Assembly (NCBI GenBank): GCA_944371305.1
Contig: CALVXM010000010.1
Coordinates: 1-40,418, forward strand
Origin: an uncultured Bacilli bacterium
Lineage (GTDB): Bacteria > Bacillota_I > Bacilli_A > RF39 > UBA660
Direction of reading: 5' to 3'
Length of the DNA: 40,418 nucleotides
Shown: in pieces, positions 15,819-23,752 of the stretch
Position numbering within the stretch: position 1 is the first letter of the stretch
Layout: each line of letters opens with the position of its first letter
Program-made: the position numbers and the translations under genes
Notes under the pieces: generated by a model
What the model was told of the DNA's origin: nothing
The model's input: only the letters and a program-made list of their open reading frames with translations
Database searches by the model: none

Positions 15819-16541
15819 ATGAAAGTAGGTTTATTTGATTCGGGAGTAGGCGGACTGACCGTTTTGAAAGAATTGATAGATAAATATCCCCATAATCAAT
15901 ATTATTATTTTGGCGATAATATTAATGTTCCGTTTGGAACTAAGAGTAAATATGAGTTAAAAATCTTATCAGAAAATATTATTCAATTTTTATTGTCTAA
16001 AGATGTTGATATTATTATTATTGCCTGTGGGACTGTCAGTGCTAATCTAAGTGAATATTTAAAAAATAAATATAATATTCCAATATATGATATTATCAGT
16101 CCGACTATAAAATATTTAAACGATAGTAATTATAATGATATTGGTATTATTGCTACTGAGATGACTGTTAAAAGCAATATTTTTAAAAAAGTAGCAAAAA
16201 GAGTTTATCAACAAGCTTGTCCTTTATTAGTTCCTCTTATTGAAAAAGATTTAGATTATTTAAAAGAACTTAATTATTATATTTCAAAATTGCCAAAATT
16301 TGATGTTTTAGTTTTAGGATGTACACACTATTCTATATTTGAAAGTTATTTAAAAAAAATAAATATAAATACAATCAATATGGGGAAGATTTTATGTGAT
16401 AGTATTAAAATAAAAGGTAACAAAGAGTCAAAAATAAATTTATATTTTAGTAAAGTTAATCATCAATTAATTAATAATATCGAAAAAATTATAAAATATG
16501 ATTATCAATTGGAGGAATTATGCCTGAATTACCAGAAGTAG
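15819..16541 (+). CDS. murI: Glutamate racemase
   Basis: Makes D-glutamate for peptidoglycan by cofactor-independent racemisation with two cysteines. These are C70 in IACGTVSAN and C168 in LGCTHY. The N-terminal FDSGVGGLTVL and GDNINVPFG are standard. The usual ACNTAS motif has Gly in place of the Asn beside C70. The protein, 240 residues, is about 20-30 shorter than common homologues at the C-terminus. The 3' end overlaps mutM by 22 nt in another frame, and the mutM ribosome binding site is inside murI, so the two are coupled. Confidence 0.92.
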   Translation: MKVGLFDSGVGGLTVLKELIDKYPHNQYYYFGDNINVPFGTKSKYELKILSENIIQFLLSKDVDIIIIACGTVSANLSEYLKNKYNIPIYDIISPTIKYLNDSNYNDIGIIATEMTVKSNIFKKVAKRVYQQACPLLVPLIEKDLDYLKELNYYISKLPKFDVLVLGCTHYSIFESYLKKININTINMGKILCDSIKIKGNKESKINLYFSKVNHQLINNIEKIIKYDYQLEELCLNYQK

Positions 16542-17332
16542 AAACAGTAAAAGAAACATTAAAAAAGCAAATTTTAAATCAAAAGATTTTAGATGTTGTT
16601 GTTAATTATCCAAATATTATTGAACGACCATCTTTAGAAGAATTTATTAAAAAAATTAAAAATCAGACAATAATTGATATTAAAAGAAGAGGTAAATGGT
16701 TATTATTTGAATTAAATGATTATTATTTATTAAGCCATTTAAGAATGGAAGGAAAGTATTATATTAAAAATTTTGACGATGAAGTAACTCGTCATCAACA
16801 CGTTATTTTTAAATTTAAAGATTTTGAGTTAAGATATAATGATACTCGTAAATTTGGCAGAATGTATTTATTAGATAAAAAAGATGCTTACAGTCAAAAA
16901 CCTTTAAATGAACTTGGTTATGAACCATGGGATCCGAATTTAAATAATGATTATTTAAAAGAAAAATATAAAACTAAAAAGTTACCTATTAAAACAGTTT
17001 TGTTAGATCAATCTATTGTCGTTGGAATCGGTAATATATATGCTGATGAAGTACTTTATTTAAGTAAAATAAATCCTTATAAAAGTTGCAATTTATTAAC
17101 TGATAAAGAATTAAATAATATTATTAAGAATACTAAAATAGTTTTAGAAAAAGCGATTAAATTAGGCGGAACAACAATTAAGAGTTATACATCTAGTGAA
17201 GGAGTTCATGGTAGATTTCAAAACGAATTATTGGTTCATACCAAAGAAACTTGTCCTAATTGTCACAAAAAAATCACTAAAGTTAAAATAAATGGTCGCG
17301 GAACTTATTATTGTGAAGAATGCCAAAAATAG
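16520..17332 (+). CDS. mutM: Formamidopyrimidine-DNA glycosylase
   Basis: Removes oxidised purines such as 8-oxoguanine and cuts the abasic site by beta,delta-elimination. The mature N-terminus PELPEVETV has the catalytic P2 and E3. The conserved lysine lies in RRGKWLLFEL. The helix-two-turn-helix is VVGIGNIYADEVLY, and the C-terminal zinc finger has CPNC and CEEC. It is full length at 270 residues. GGAGG lies 6 nt before the ATG. Confidence 0.97.
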   Translation: MPELPEVETVKETLKKQILNQKILDVVVNYPNIIERPSLEEFIKKIKNQTIIDIKRRGKWLLFELNDYYLLSHLRMEGKYYIKNFDDEVTRHQHVIFKFKDFELRYNDTRKFGRMYLLDKKDAYSQKPLNELGYEPWDPNLNNDYLKEKYKTKKLPIKTVLLDQSIVVGIGNIYADEVLYLSKINPYKSCNLLTDKELNNIIKNTKIVLEKAIKLGGTTIKSYTSSEGVHGRFQNELLVHTKETCPNCHKKITKVKINGRGTYYCEECQK

Positions 17333-17357
17333 TTGTGAATAACACAATTATTTTTTT
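17330..17357 (+). terminator. Terminator of murI-mutM
   Basis: TAGTTGTG (17330-17337), loop AATAA, CACAATTA (17343-17350), then seven T. The mutM stop is in the first arm. Confidence 0.75.
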
Positions 17358-17388
17358 ATAAAAAAAGATAAAGATTAATTCTTTATCT
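17358..17388 (-). terminator. Terminator of rnjA
   Basis: On the minus strand GATAAAG (17387-17381) pairs with CTTTATC (17373-17367), then a T-rich run. It sits back to back with the mutM terminator in the convergent gap. Confidence 0.7.
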
Positions 17389-19021
17389 CCATAATTACTG
17401 GTAGTATAGTTGGTTTACGACCAGTTTTATCATAAATATAATTAACTAATTCTGAAATTATTAAAGATTTTAATTCATTAATGTTTTTTATCTTGTTTTC
17501 AACAACATATTTAGTTTTATTTTCTAAATCGTGTAATAATTCCATATTATCATTTACTAAAACAAACCCTCTTGTTGTAACAGTTGGATTAGTTAATAAT
17601 TTATTATTTTTAATAGCTAAAGTAATAATTACAATACCATCCTGACTCATCGATTTGCGCTCTTTCATAACGACATTATCGACGTCACCAATTTTATTAC
17701 CATCGACGTAAGAGTCGCCTGAAATGACTGATTCACCTTTAGTAATATGATTGTTTTTCATATTTAAAACGTCACCATTACTCAAGATAAAAGTATTTTC
17801 TTTAGGAATGTCACACATAATACCAATATCGGCATGTTTTTTTAACATTCGATATTCACCATGAATAGGCATAAAATATTTTGGTTTCATTAACCTAATC
17901 ATTAATTTTAGTTCTTCTTCACTAGCATGACCGGAAGTGTGAATATCACTTAAAGATGTATTAGTATATACTTTTACGCCTCTTAAATAAAGTTTATTAA
18001 TAGTTCTAGAAATACTAATGGCATTACCAGGTATAGTTGAAGAAGAGAATACAACTGTATCGTTTCCTTTTAATTTTATTTGTTTATGACTACCGTTAGC
18101 AATTCTACTTAAAGCAGCTAAAGGTTCTCCTTGACTACCAGTACATAAAAGACATACTTTATGATCTGGCATACTGTTAGCTTCTTCTGGAGTAATAAAT
18201 ATATCTTTATTCTTAATATATCCGCCTTCGATAGAAATCTCAATATTGTTATTCATACTTCGACCAAAAATGGCAATTTTACGATTGTTTCTTCTGCAAG
18301 TATCGACAATATGTTTTAAACGATAAATATTTGAAGCAAAAGTAGCAATTATAATTCGTCCGTGATGTTTTTTAAAAATATCTGATAAAGCTTCATCGAC
18401 TTTTGATTCACTAGCTGAAAATCCTTCATTTAAAGCATTTGTACTATCACTTAATAATAAAGTTACTCCCTTTTTACCAATTTCAGCCATTTTGTGCAAG
18501 TTGGCCATAGGACCAATTGGTGTTAAGTCAAACTTAAAATCACCAGTTGTCACAACAGTTCCATTTGGTGTGTGAACACAAATACCGTGACTATCAGGTA
18601 TCGAATGAGTAGTCATAAAAAACTCGACCATCATATGCTTAAATTTGATTTTAGATTTTTCATTATAAACAAATAAATTTTTATATTGAATATTTTTTTC
18701 TTCTAATTTCTTCTTTATCAATCCGACAGCTTGATTTGGAGCATAGATAGCAGGAATGTTGACATGTTGAAGTAAAAATGGAATTGCTCCAATATGGTCT
18801 TCATGACCGTGAGTTATAAATAAAGCTTTAATCTTTCTTTCATTTTTCTTTAAAAAAGTAAAATCAGGAATTATATAATCGATTCCTGTTACATCATCAG
18901 GAAAAGTTACTCCCGCATCGATAATGACAATTTCATTTTCATGCATCACACAATACATATTTTTTCCTACTTCGCCTAAACCACCTAAGGCAAATACTTT
19001 GCTGACATTTTCTTTAAACAT
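17375..19021 (-). CDS. rnjA: Ribonuclease J
   Basis: Dual endo-/5'-3' exoribonuclease central to mRNA decay and rRNA maturation in Firmicutes. The metallo-beta-lactamase zinc motif H71-G-H73-E-D75-H76 is in ITHGHEDHIG. Later elements include the beta-CASP motif regions SDSTNAL and CLLCTGSQGEP, and SGHASEEELK. Length, 548 residues, is normal. AAGGAGG is 6 nt before the ATG, and a consensus promoter drives it alone. Only one J-type gene is present in this window, so whether it is J1 or J2 cannot be decided. Confidence 0.96.
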   Translation of the reverse strand: MFKENVSKVFALGGLGEVGKNMYCVMHENEIVIIDAGVTFPDDVTGIDYIIPDFTFLKKNERKIKALFITHGHEDHIGAIPFLLQHVNIPAIYAPNQAVGLIKKKLEEKNIQYKNLFVYNEKSKIKFKHMMVEFFMTTHSIPDSHGICVHTPNGTVVTTGDFKFDLTPIGPMANLHKMAEIGKKGVTLLLSDSTNALNEGFSASESKVDEALSDIFKKHHGRIIIATFASNIYRLKHIVDTCRRNNRKIAIFGRSMNNNIEISIEGGYIKNKDIFITPEEANSMPDHKVCLLCTGSQGEPLAALSRIANGSHKQIKLKGNDTVVFSSSTIPGNAISISRTINKLYLRGVKVYTNTSLSDIHTSGHASEEELKLMIRLMKPKYFMPIHGEYRMLKKHADIGIMCDIPKENTFILSNGDVLNMKNNHITKGESVISGDSYVDGNKIGDVDNVVMKERKSMSQDGIVIITLAIKNNKLLTNPTVTTRGFVLVNDNMELLHDLENKTKYVVENKIKNINELKSLIISELVNYIYDKTGRKPTILPVIMEIKN

Positions 19022-19055
19022 TAAGTCCTCCTTTCTATAAGAATATAACTACCTA

Positions 19056-19084
19056 ATTATACATTGTTTTGCTAGTTTTGTCAA
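19056..19084 (-). promoter_or_regulatory. Consensus promoter of rnjA
   Basis: On the minus strand, TTGACA (19084-19079), 17-nt spacer, TATAAT (19061-19056). All twelve positions match the sigma-A consensus. Confidence 0.88.
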
Positions 19085-19089
19085 AAAAA

Positions 19090-19118
19090 TGGACATAGAT
19101 ATTTTTTTTTGATATAAT
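19090..19118 (+). promoter_or_regulatory. Promoter of ftsY
   Basis: TGGACA (19090-19095), 17-nt spacer, TATAAT (19113-19118), extended TG at 19110-19111. The leader would be about 13 nt. Confidence 0.8.
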
Positions 19119-19137
19119 TATTTAAGGTGAAACAAAT

Positions 19138-20115
19138 ATGGGATTATTTGATAAATTTAAACAGATTTTTGATAAAAAAAACAAAAAAGAATTAGACGAT
19201 TATGAACAAGGTTTACACAAAACTAGTAAAGAATTTGTCAATAAAATTAATTTGTTGAGTAGCAAATATAAAAAGGTAAGTCCAGAGTATTTCGATGAGT
19301 TAGAAGAAATATTTATCATGGCTGATATTGGCGTTGAAACGGTTATGAAATTTATTGATAAGTTGAAAAAAAGGGTTAAAACAGAAAATATTGTCGATTC
19401 CAAGGATTTGATGGATATCATTATTGATGAAATGTTTATTATTTACGTTAACAATGATATTATTGTCAATAAGATAAATTATAGCGAAGAAGGACCTACA
19501 GTTATTTTGTTTGTTGGTGTTAATGGAGTGGGTAAAACTACTAGCATCGGAAAAATTGCTCATCGCTTAAAAAATCAAGGTAAGAAAGTTTTGTTAGTAG
19601 CTGGCGATACTTTTAGAGCAGGAGCGGTGGAACAAATTATCGAATGGGGTAATAAAATTGGATGTGATGTTGTATCTAAAGATACTCAAGACGCTTCTAG
19701 TGTTATATTTGATGCTTTAAATAAAGCTAAAACTGAAAATTACGATGTTGTTTTAATCGATACTGCTGGAAGATTACAAAACAAAATTAACTTGATGAAT
19801 GAATTAGATAAAATAAACAAAGTCATTGGTAAAATTATTCCTAAAGCTCCTCATGAGACATTGTTAGTAATCGATGCAACAACTGGTCAAAATGGGATTA
19901 GTCAAGCTAAGAGTTTTAAAGAAATAACTGATATAACTGGCATTATTTTAACCAAGTTAGATGGTACTGCTAAAGGTGGAATAGTTTTAGCTATTAAAGA
20001 AAATGTTGGAATACCTGTTAAGTTTATTGGTTTAGGAGAAAAGGAAGACGATCTTAAAGTCTTCGATATTGAAAAATATATATATGGATTGTTTGGAGGA
20101 GAAAATGAAAAATAA
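19138..20115 (+). CDS. ftsY: Signal recognition particle receptor FtsY
   Basis: GTPase that docks SRP-ribosome complexes at the membrane. A short charged N-terminus (A domain) and helical N domain precede the G domain. The P-loop GVNGVGKTT is at 127-135, GDTFRAGAVEQ at 157-167, DTAGR at 208-212 and TKLD at 272-275. The length, 325 residues, fits Firmicutes. AAGGTGA precedes the ATG. The last codons overlap the start of the small membrane protein gene. Confidence 0.97.
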   Translation: MGLFDKFKQIFDKKNKKELDDYEQGLHKTSKEFVNKINLLSSKYKKVSPEYFDELEEIFIMADIGVETVMKFIDKLKKRVKTENIVDSKDLMDIIIDEMFIIYVNNDIIVNKINYSEEGPTVILFVGVNGVGKTTSIGKIAHRLKNQGKKVLLVAGDTFRAGAVEQIIEWGNKIGCDVVSKDTQDASSVIFDALNKAKTENYDVVLIDTAGRLQNKINLMNELDKINKVIGKIIPKAPHETLLVIDATTGQNGISQAKSFKEITDITGIILTKLDGTAKGGIVLAIKENVGIPVKFIGLGEKEDDLKVFDIEKYIYGLFGGENEK

Positions 20116-20359
20116 ATTAGAAGTAAATACAATTGAACAAATTACGATGTTATTACAAATTACATTGGCAATATTTTTAGTTATGTTTGGAGTTGCTAGC
20201 TTTTTTGAAGCAGAATTGTTTTTGATTTGTCAAATATTAATTGGATTATTAATGTTTGTCATTGCTTATAATAATCAAAAGATCTATAAAAGAAAATATA
20301 TGACACCTATTTATCTAGGGTTAGGCATAGTTATAATTGCTTCTGCTTTCTTTGCTTAA
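20105..20359 (+). CDS. Small membrane protein
   Basis: An 84-residue protein with three hydrophobic stretches (about 15-33, 38-55 and 68-83). I recognise no family. GGAGGAG lies just before ATG 20105; an upstream in-frame ATG at 20069 is inside ftsY and lacks a site. It overlaps the end of ftsY by 11 nt and is followed after 2 nt by ylxM, so it is translated in an SRP-related operon and may help in membrane targeting or insertion. That role is inferred from position only. Confidence 0.72.
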   Translation: MKNKLEVNTIEQITMLLQITLAIFLVMFGVASFFEAELFLICQILIGLLMFVIAYNNQKIYKRKYMTPIYLGLGIVIIASAFFA

Positions 20360-20361
20360 TT

Positions 20362-20652
20362 ATGGAAAACCAAATTTTATTATGTAATCTTTTTGACTAT
20401 TATAGTGAGTTGTTAACCGATAAACAAAAACAGTATTTTAAAGATTATTATTTTGATAATCTTAGCTTAAGTGAACTGAGTGAAAATTATGATGTTAGTC
20501 GTAACGCGATTCATAAAACTTTGAAGGATGCTGAAGAAAAATTATTTTACTATGAAGAAAAATTACGATTATTAGAAAAAAACAAAAAAATAAAAAAAAT
20601 CATCAGTAAACTAGATGATAATTTAAAAAACGAAATTTTAGATTTGATTTAA
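20362..20652 (+). CDS. ylxM: YlxM/UPF0122 family HTH protein
   Basis: Short all-helical protein with a sigma-70 region 4-like helix-turn-helix: LSLSELSENYDVSRNAIHKTLKDAE (about 33-57 of 96). YlxM proteins are encoded next to ffh or ftsY in many Firmicutes and are thought to act with SRP. No ribosome binding site is visible, and the start is 2 nt from the previous stop, suggesting coupling. The stop codon overlaps that of the convergent regulator gene. Confidence 0.93.
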   Translation: MENQILLCNLFDYYSELLTDKQKQYFKDYYFDNLSLSELSENYDVSRNAIHKTLKDAEEKLFYYEEKLRLLEKNKKIKKIISKLDDNLKNEILDLI

Positions 20653-20891
20653 ACATTTACCTTGGAATTATTTTCAGTAAATAGTTGTTTTACACTAATA
20701 TTTAATGCTTTGGCAATTTTAGAAAATGTATTAAAGGTGATATTTTTAAATTCTTTTCCTGATTCAATTTGTTTGATATATGAAACACTTAAATCCGCTT
20801 TTTCTGCCAATTGTTCTTGAGTCATATTTGCTTTATGACGGTAATACTTAATATTTCGTGTCAGAATAGCGTATTCATCTAAATTATTCAT
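20649..20891 (-). CDS. XRE-family HTH regulator
   Basis: An 80-residue lambda-repressor-like DNA-binding protein. The HTH is MTQEQLAEKADLSVSYIKQIESG (about 23-45), with ITFNTFSKIAKALNISVKQL completing the five-helix fold. There is no extra domain. AGGTGA precedes the ATG. It ends tail to tail with ylxM, overlapping by 4 nt, and has no visible terminator of its own. A dyad ATTGG-9nt-CCAAT (20906-20924) overlaps its leader just downstream of a TATTAT box and could be an autoregulatory operator. The divergent neighbour is a second, smaller HTH gene. Confidence 0.88.
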   Translation of the reverse strand: MNNLDEYAILTRNIKYYRHKANMTQEQLAEKADLSVSYIKQIESGKEFKNITFNTFSKIAKALNISVKQLFTENNSKVNV

Positions 20892-20954
20892 TTTATCACC
20901 TCTAAATTGGAAAAAATTACCAATAATATTTTCTCATAAAATAACGCATTTTAC

Positions 20955-20985
20955 AGTACACTAATGGTGTACTTTGTGCTATAAT
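20955..20985 (+). promoter_or_regulatory. Promoter with palindromic operator for the small HTH gene
   Basis: Perfect dyad AGTACAC (20955-20961), 5-nt spacer, GTGTACT (20967-20973), overlapping the -35 position. The extended -10 is TG (20977-20978), C, TATAAT (20980-20985). A bound dimeric repressor would block RNA polymerase here. Confidence 0.7.
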
Positions 20986-21004
20986 TGTTATGAGGAGTTG
21001 TTGT

Positions 21005-21169
21005 ATGAATTTAAAATTGAAACAGACTAGACAAAAAAAGGGATATACTACTAAATATATGGCAGAACAATTGGGAATAAGCAAACCTTTTTATTCGCAA
21101 ATAGAAAATGATCGAAGAAGTTTATCTTATAAAATGGCGGTTAAGATTGCTGATATTAGAACCTTTTAA
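21005..21169 (+). CDS. Short XRE-type HTH protein (54 residues)
   Basis: Reads MNLKLKQTRQKKGYTTKYMA, then EQLGISKPFYSQIENDRRSL, a typical XRE helix-turn-helix. It ends after ...KMAVKIADIRTF, cutting off the last helix that usually closes the fold, so it may be a minimal Cro-like regulator or a truncated copy. GAGGAG (20992-20997) lies 7 nt upstream of the ATG. It has its own promoter with operator and its own terminator. It is shorter than most annotation cut-offs. Confidence 0.75.
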   Translation: MNLKLKQTRQKKGYTTKYMAEQLGISKPFYSQIENDRRSLSYKMAVKIADIRTF

Positions 21170-21171
21170 AG

Positions 21172-21196
21172 AAAGAATTAAATAATTCTTTTTTTT
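21172..21196 (+). terminator. Terminator after the short HTH gene
   Basis: AAAGAATT (21172-21179), loop AAAT, AATTCTTT (21184-21191), ending in a run of eight T. Confidence 0.75.
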
Positions 21197-21208
21197 ATCG
21201 TTCAAATA

Positions 21209-21217
21209 TGATATTAT
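21209..21217 (+). promoter_or_regulatory. Extended -10 promoter of dnaB-dnaI
   Basis: TG at 21209-21210 and TATTAT at 21212-21217, followed by GGAGTGG ahead of the dnaB ATG. Confidence 0.65.
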
Positions 21218-21243
21218 ATATTAAGAAATGGAGTGGATGATTT

Positions 21244-22512
21244 ATGGATATTTCCTTATTACCACTTGATAGTTTTGTTGTCATTAATAAAACTATTTTA
21301 AATGATCAAGATCGTTTAATTTTAAATCTTTTATACCAACCGTTAATAGGTAGTATTGCAATTAATTTGTATTTAACTTTGTGGAGTTTTTTAGATCGTA
21401 ATAAAATTAATTCATCTGGTAATGACCATAATGATTTAGTTATAAGCATGCAAATAAAATTAGAAGATATCAAAGAAGCAAGGGAAAAATTAGAAGGAAT
21501 TGGTCTTATTAAAACATATTTAAAAAAAGGTGATGTTAATAGTTATATATACGAATTATATAGTCCTTTATCAGCCTTTGAATTTATTAATAATCCAGTT
21601 TTAAATACAGCTTTATATAATAATTTAAGTCGTAAAGAGTATAAAAGAATTGTTGAATTTTTAACTGTACCTAAGATTGAATTAAAAGGATATAAAGATA
21701 TATCTTGTGGTTTTAAAGATATTTTTAGTTTTGTTAGTTCTGATAAAATAGGAAATGAAAATATAAAAAAAATAAATCATTTAGACTTATCATTTGAATC
21801 TAATATTAATTTTAATGATATTTTAAGTTCTATTCCAGAGCCGATGTTAAATTTAAAAACTATTACTAAGGAAATTAAAGAATTGATATCACAATTGGCT
21901 TTTATTTATAACATGGATAATGATGAAATGGGTGAAGTAATAAGAAATAGTATTGTCGATTGTAAGATTGATATTAGTCTATTGAAAGAAAATTGTCGTA
22001 GTTTTTATAAATTTGAAAATAGAGGAAAAATACCAAAATTAATTTATCAAAATCAACCACTATATTTAAGACAAGAAACGATAGGAACTGATAAAAAATC
22101 AGTATTAATTAACCAATTCGAAACATTAAGCCCATATGAATTTTTAGAGTTAAAGCAAGATTCCAAACCTAGTTCTAAAGATTTAGAAATAGTTGAGGAT
22201 TTAATTGTTAATCAAAAATTAAATCCCGGTGTTGTGAATGTTTTAATTGATTATGTATTAAAAATAAATAATAATAAGTTAGTTAAGTCTTTTGTCGAAC
22301 AAATTGCGGTTCAGTGGAAAAGAAGTGATATTAAAACTGTTAAAGATGCTATCGATATTGCTTTAGTTGAATATGACCAAAAAAATATCAAAAAACAAAA
22401 TAAAAAAGTTAAAATAGTCGAAACTGTTCCTGATTGGATTAATCAAAATATTAATGATGAGTTATTGAGCGATGAAGAATTAGAAGCTTTTGAAAAGGAG
22501 TTAGGACGATGA
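21244..22512 (+). CDS. dnaB: DnaB-like replication initiation/primosome protein (Bacilli type)
   Basis: Firmicute DnaB (not the helicase) is a DnaD-like protein that, with DnaD and DnaI, loads the replicative helicase at oriC and at restarted forks. The N-terminal winged-helix-like part begins DISLLPLDSFVVINKTILN and includes DQDRLILNLLYQPLIG. The C-terminal DnaB_2/DnaD-like helical domain spans about 310-400 (SPYEFLELKQDSKPSSKDLE; FVEQIAVQWKRSDIKTVKDA). The acidic tail ends SDEELEAFEKELGR. The stop overlaps the dnaI start by 4 nt, the conserved gene pair of Bacilli. Confidence 0.9.
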   Translation: MDISLLPLDSFVVINKTILNDQDRLILNLLYQPLIGSIAINLYLTLWSFLDRNKINSSGNDHNDLVISMQIKLEDIKEAREKLEGIGLIKTYLKKGDVNSYIYELYSPLSAFEFINNPVLNTALYNNLSRKEYKRIVEFLTVPKIELKGYKDISCGFKDIFSFVSSDKIGNENIKKINHLDLSFESNINFNDILSSIPEPMLNLKTITKEIKELISQLAFIYNMDNDEMGEVIRNSIVDCKIDISLLKENCRSFYKFENRGKIPKLIYQNQPLYLRQETIGTDKKSVLINQFETLSPYEFLELKQDSKPSSKDLEIVEDLIVNQKLNPGVVNVLIDYVLKINNNKLVKSFVEQIAVQWKRSDIKTVKDAIDIALVEYDQKNIKKQNKKVKIVETVPDWINQNINDELLSDEELEAFEKELGR

Positions 22513-23399
22513 TTAATTTGAAAGATAATATTAAATGTGATTATGGTAAATTAAAAGAATCTTATCAAAAGTCATTACAAAATCAAGAATTTAAGGATTT
22601 TGTTTCCAAATTAAAGATTAATGATACTTTGCTTATGAAATATACTTCAGCATTAGAAGACAGTTGTATAGAATATAATCATTGTTTAAATTGTCAAGGA
22701 TTAAGCGAGTGTCAAAATAAGTTGTTAGGGTATGCTTATTTACCTAAAGTTGTCGATAAAACTTTACAATTTCATTATAAACCATGTCGATATAAAAAAA
22801 ATAATGACAAAAAATATAGTTATTTAAAAAATGTTAAATATTATGATTTGCCAACTTCTTATTTAGACGCTAATTTTAGTAAAATTGATAAAAGATTAGT
22901 AAGTAGAAAACAAGCGATTACTTGGCTAAACAATTTTATAAATAACCAAGGTAGTAAAGGTATTTATTTAACTGGTAATTTTGGTTGTGGTAAAACATAT
23001 TTAATTGTTGCTACTTTTAATGAATTAGCTAAAAATGGAATTAAATCAGCAATTGTTTTTTGGCCAGAGTTCTTAAGAAATTTAAAATCATCTTTTGCAA
23101 CTGATTATGAAGATAAGTTAGATTATATTAAAAATGTTCCCTTACTATTGATAGATGATTTAGGTGCTGAAGTTTCTACCTCTTGGTCTAGAGATGAAAT
23201 ATTATGTCCTATTTTACAACATCGAATGGATAATAATTTAGCCACTTTTATTACTTCTAATTTAAATTTAAGTAATTTAGAGCAACATTTAGCGCAAACT
23301 AAAGATGGCGTTGAGATAGTTAAAGCAAAAAGAATTATTGAAAGAATTAAATTTTTAACCGAAGAAATTGAAATGATTGGTCAAAACATGAGAAAATAA
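22509..23399 (+). CDS. dnaI: Primosomal protein DnaI, helicase loader
   Basis: AAA+ ATPase that delivers the replicative helicase to DNA. The N-terminal helicase-binding domain has a Cys-rich zinc site (C53, C59, C62, C68, C93). Walker A is G156-N-F-G-C-G-K-T163, and Walker B is LLLIDDLGAE (about 212-221). TSNLNLSNLEQHL matches the sensor I region and RIIERIKFL the arginine-bearing C-terminal part. The length, 296 residues, is normal. ATG overlaps the dnaB stop. Confidence 0.93.
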   Translation: MINLKDNIKCDYGKLKESYQKSLQNQEFKDFVSKLKINDTLLMKYTSALEDSCIEYNHCLNCQGLSECQNKLLGYAYLPKVVDKTLQFHYKPCRYKKNNDKKYSYLKNVKYYDLPTSYLDANFSKIDKRLVSRKQAITWLNNFINNQGSKGIYLTGNFGCGKTYLIVATFNELAKNGIKSAIVFWPEFLRNLKSSFATDYEDKLDYIKNVPLLLIDDLGAEVSTSWSRDEILCPILQHRMDNNLATFITSNLNLSNLEQHLAQTKDGVEIVKAKRIIERIKFLTEEIEMIGQNMRK

Positions 23400-23412
23400 A
23401 CTCATGTTTTTT
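23385..23412 (+). terminator. Terminator of dnaB-dnaI
   Basis: AACATGAG (23385-23392), loop AAAATAAA, CTCATGTT (23401-23408), then TTTT. The dnaI stop is in the loop. Confidence 0.75.
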
Positions 23413-23475
23413 GGTACAAATACATATACAACTATTATCTTACAACATATTATAAAATAGGTAAGGGGGATTAAA

Positions 23476-23721
23476 ATGTTTAATAAAAGAGGATGCTGTT
23501 GTAATAAAGGAATGATGCAACCAGTAGAGCCTATTTATGAACCTATGATTAATAATTGTGTAGAAAAGGATTTTTATTGTGAAGTACCACATATTTGTCC
23601 GATTAATACTCACACGATAAATAGAGTTCATTATGTTCATAGTTACACTCCAAAATATACATGCACTGAAGAAACACAAATTATCAACGATGATTGTGGA
23701 TGCAATGGTATGTTTAGATAA
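23476..23721 (+). CDS. CotD-like spore-coat-family small protein
   Basis: An 81-residue Cys- and His-rich protein. The core EVPHICPINTHTINRVHYVH then SYTPKY follows the CotD pattern of H-x-P, an HT-x-x-N segment and an H-x-x-x-P end; cysteine clusters lie at both ends (GCCCNKG and DDCGCNG). CotD is an inner spore-coat protein of Bacillus. Relatives occur in lineages not known to sporulate, so coat function is not certain. AAGGGGG precedes the ATG and a TATTATAAAAT region is upstream. No other sporulation gene is visible in the window. Confidence 0.65.
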   Translation: MFNKRGCCCNKGMMQPVEPIYEPMINNCVEKDFYCEVPHICPINTHTINRVHYVHSYTPKYTCTEETQIINDDCGCNGMFR

Positions 23722-23752
23722 AAAGTAGGTTAGTAGATTAACCTACTTTTTT
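23721..23752. terminator. Bidirectional terminator between the CotD-like and VanY-like genes
   Basis: AAAAGTAGGTTA (23721-23732), loop GTAGAT, TAACCTACTTTT (23739-23750). The 12-bp stem has A-runs and T-runs on both sides and serves both converging genes; the minus-strand stop is inside it. Confidence 0.85.

Noticed and set aside
19200-19563. Minus-strand frames opposite ftsY
   Set aside because: They lie fully inside a conserved GTPase gene and show only low-complexity text.
23440-23679. Minus-strand frame opposite the CotD-like gene
   Set aside because: The plus-strand frame has a good ribosome binding site and a recognisable Cys/His pattern; the opposite frame has neither.
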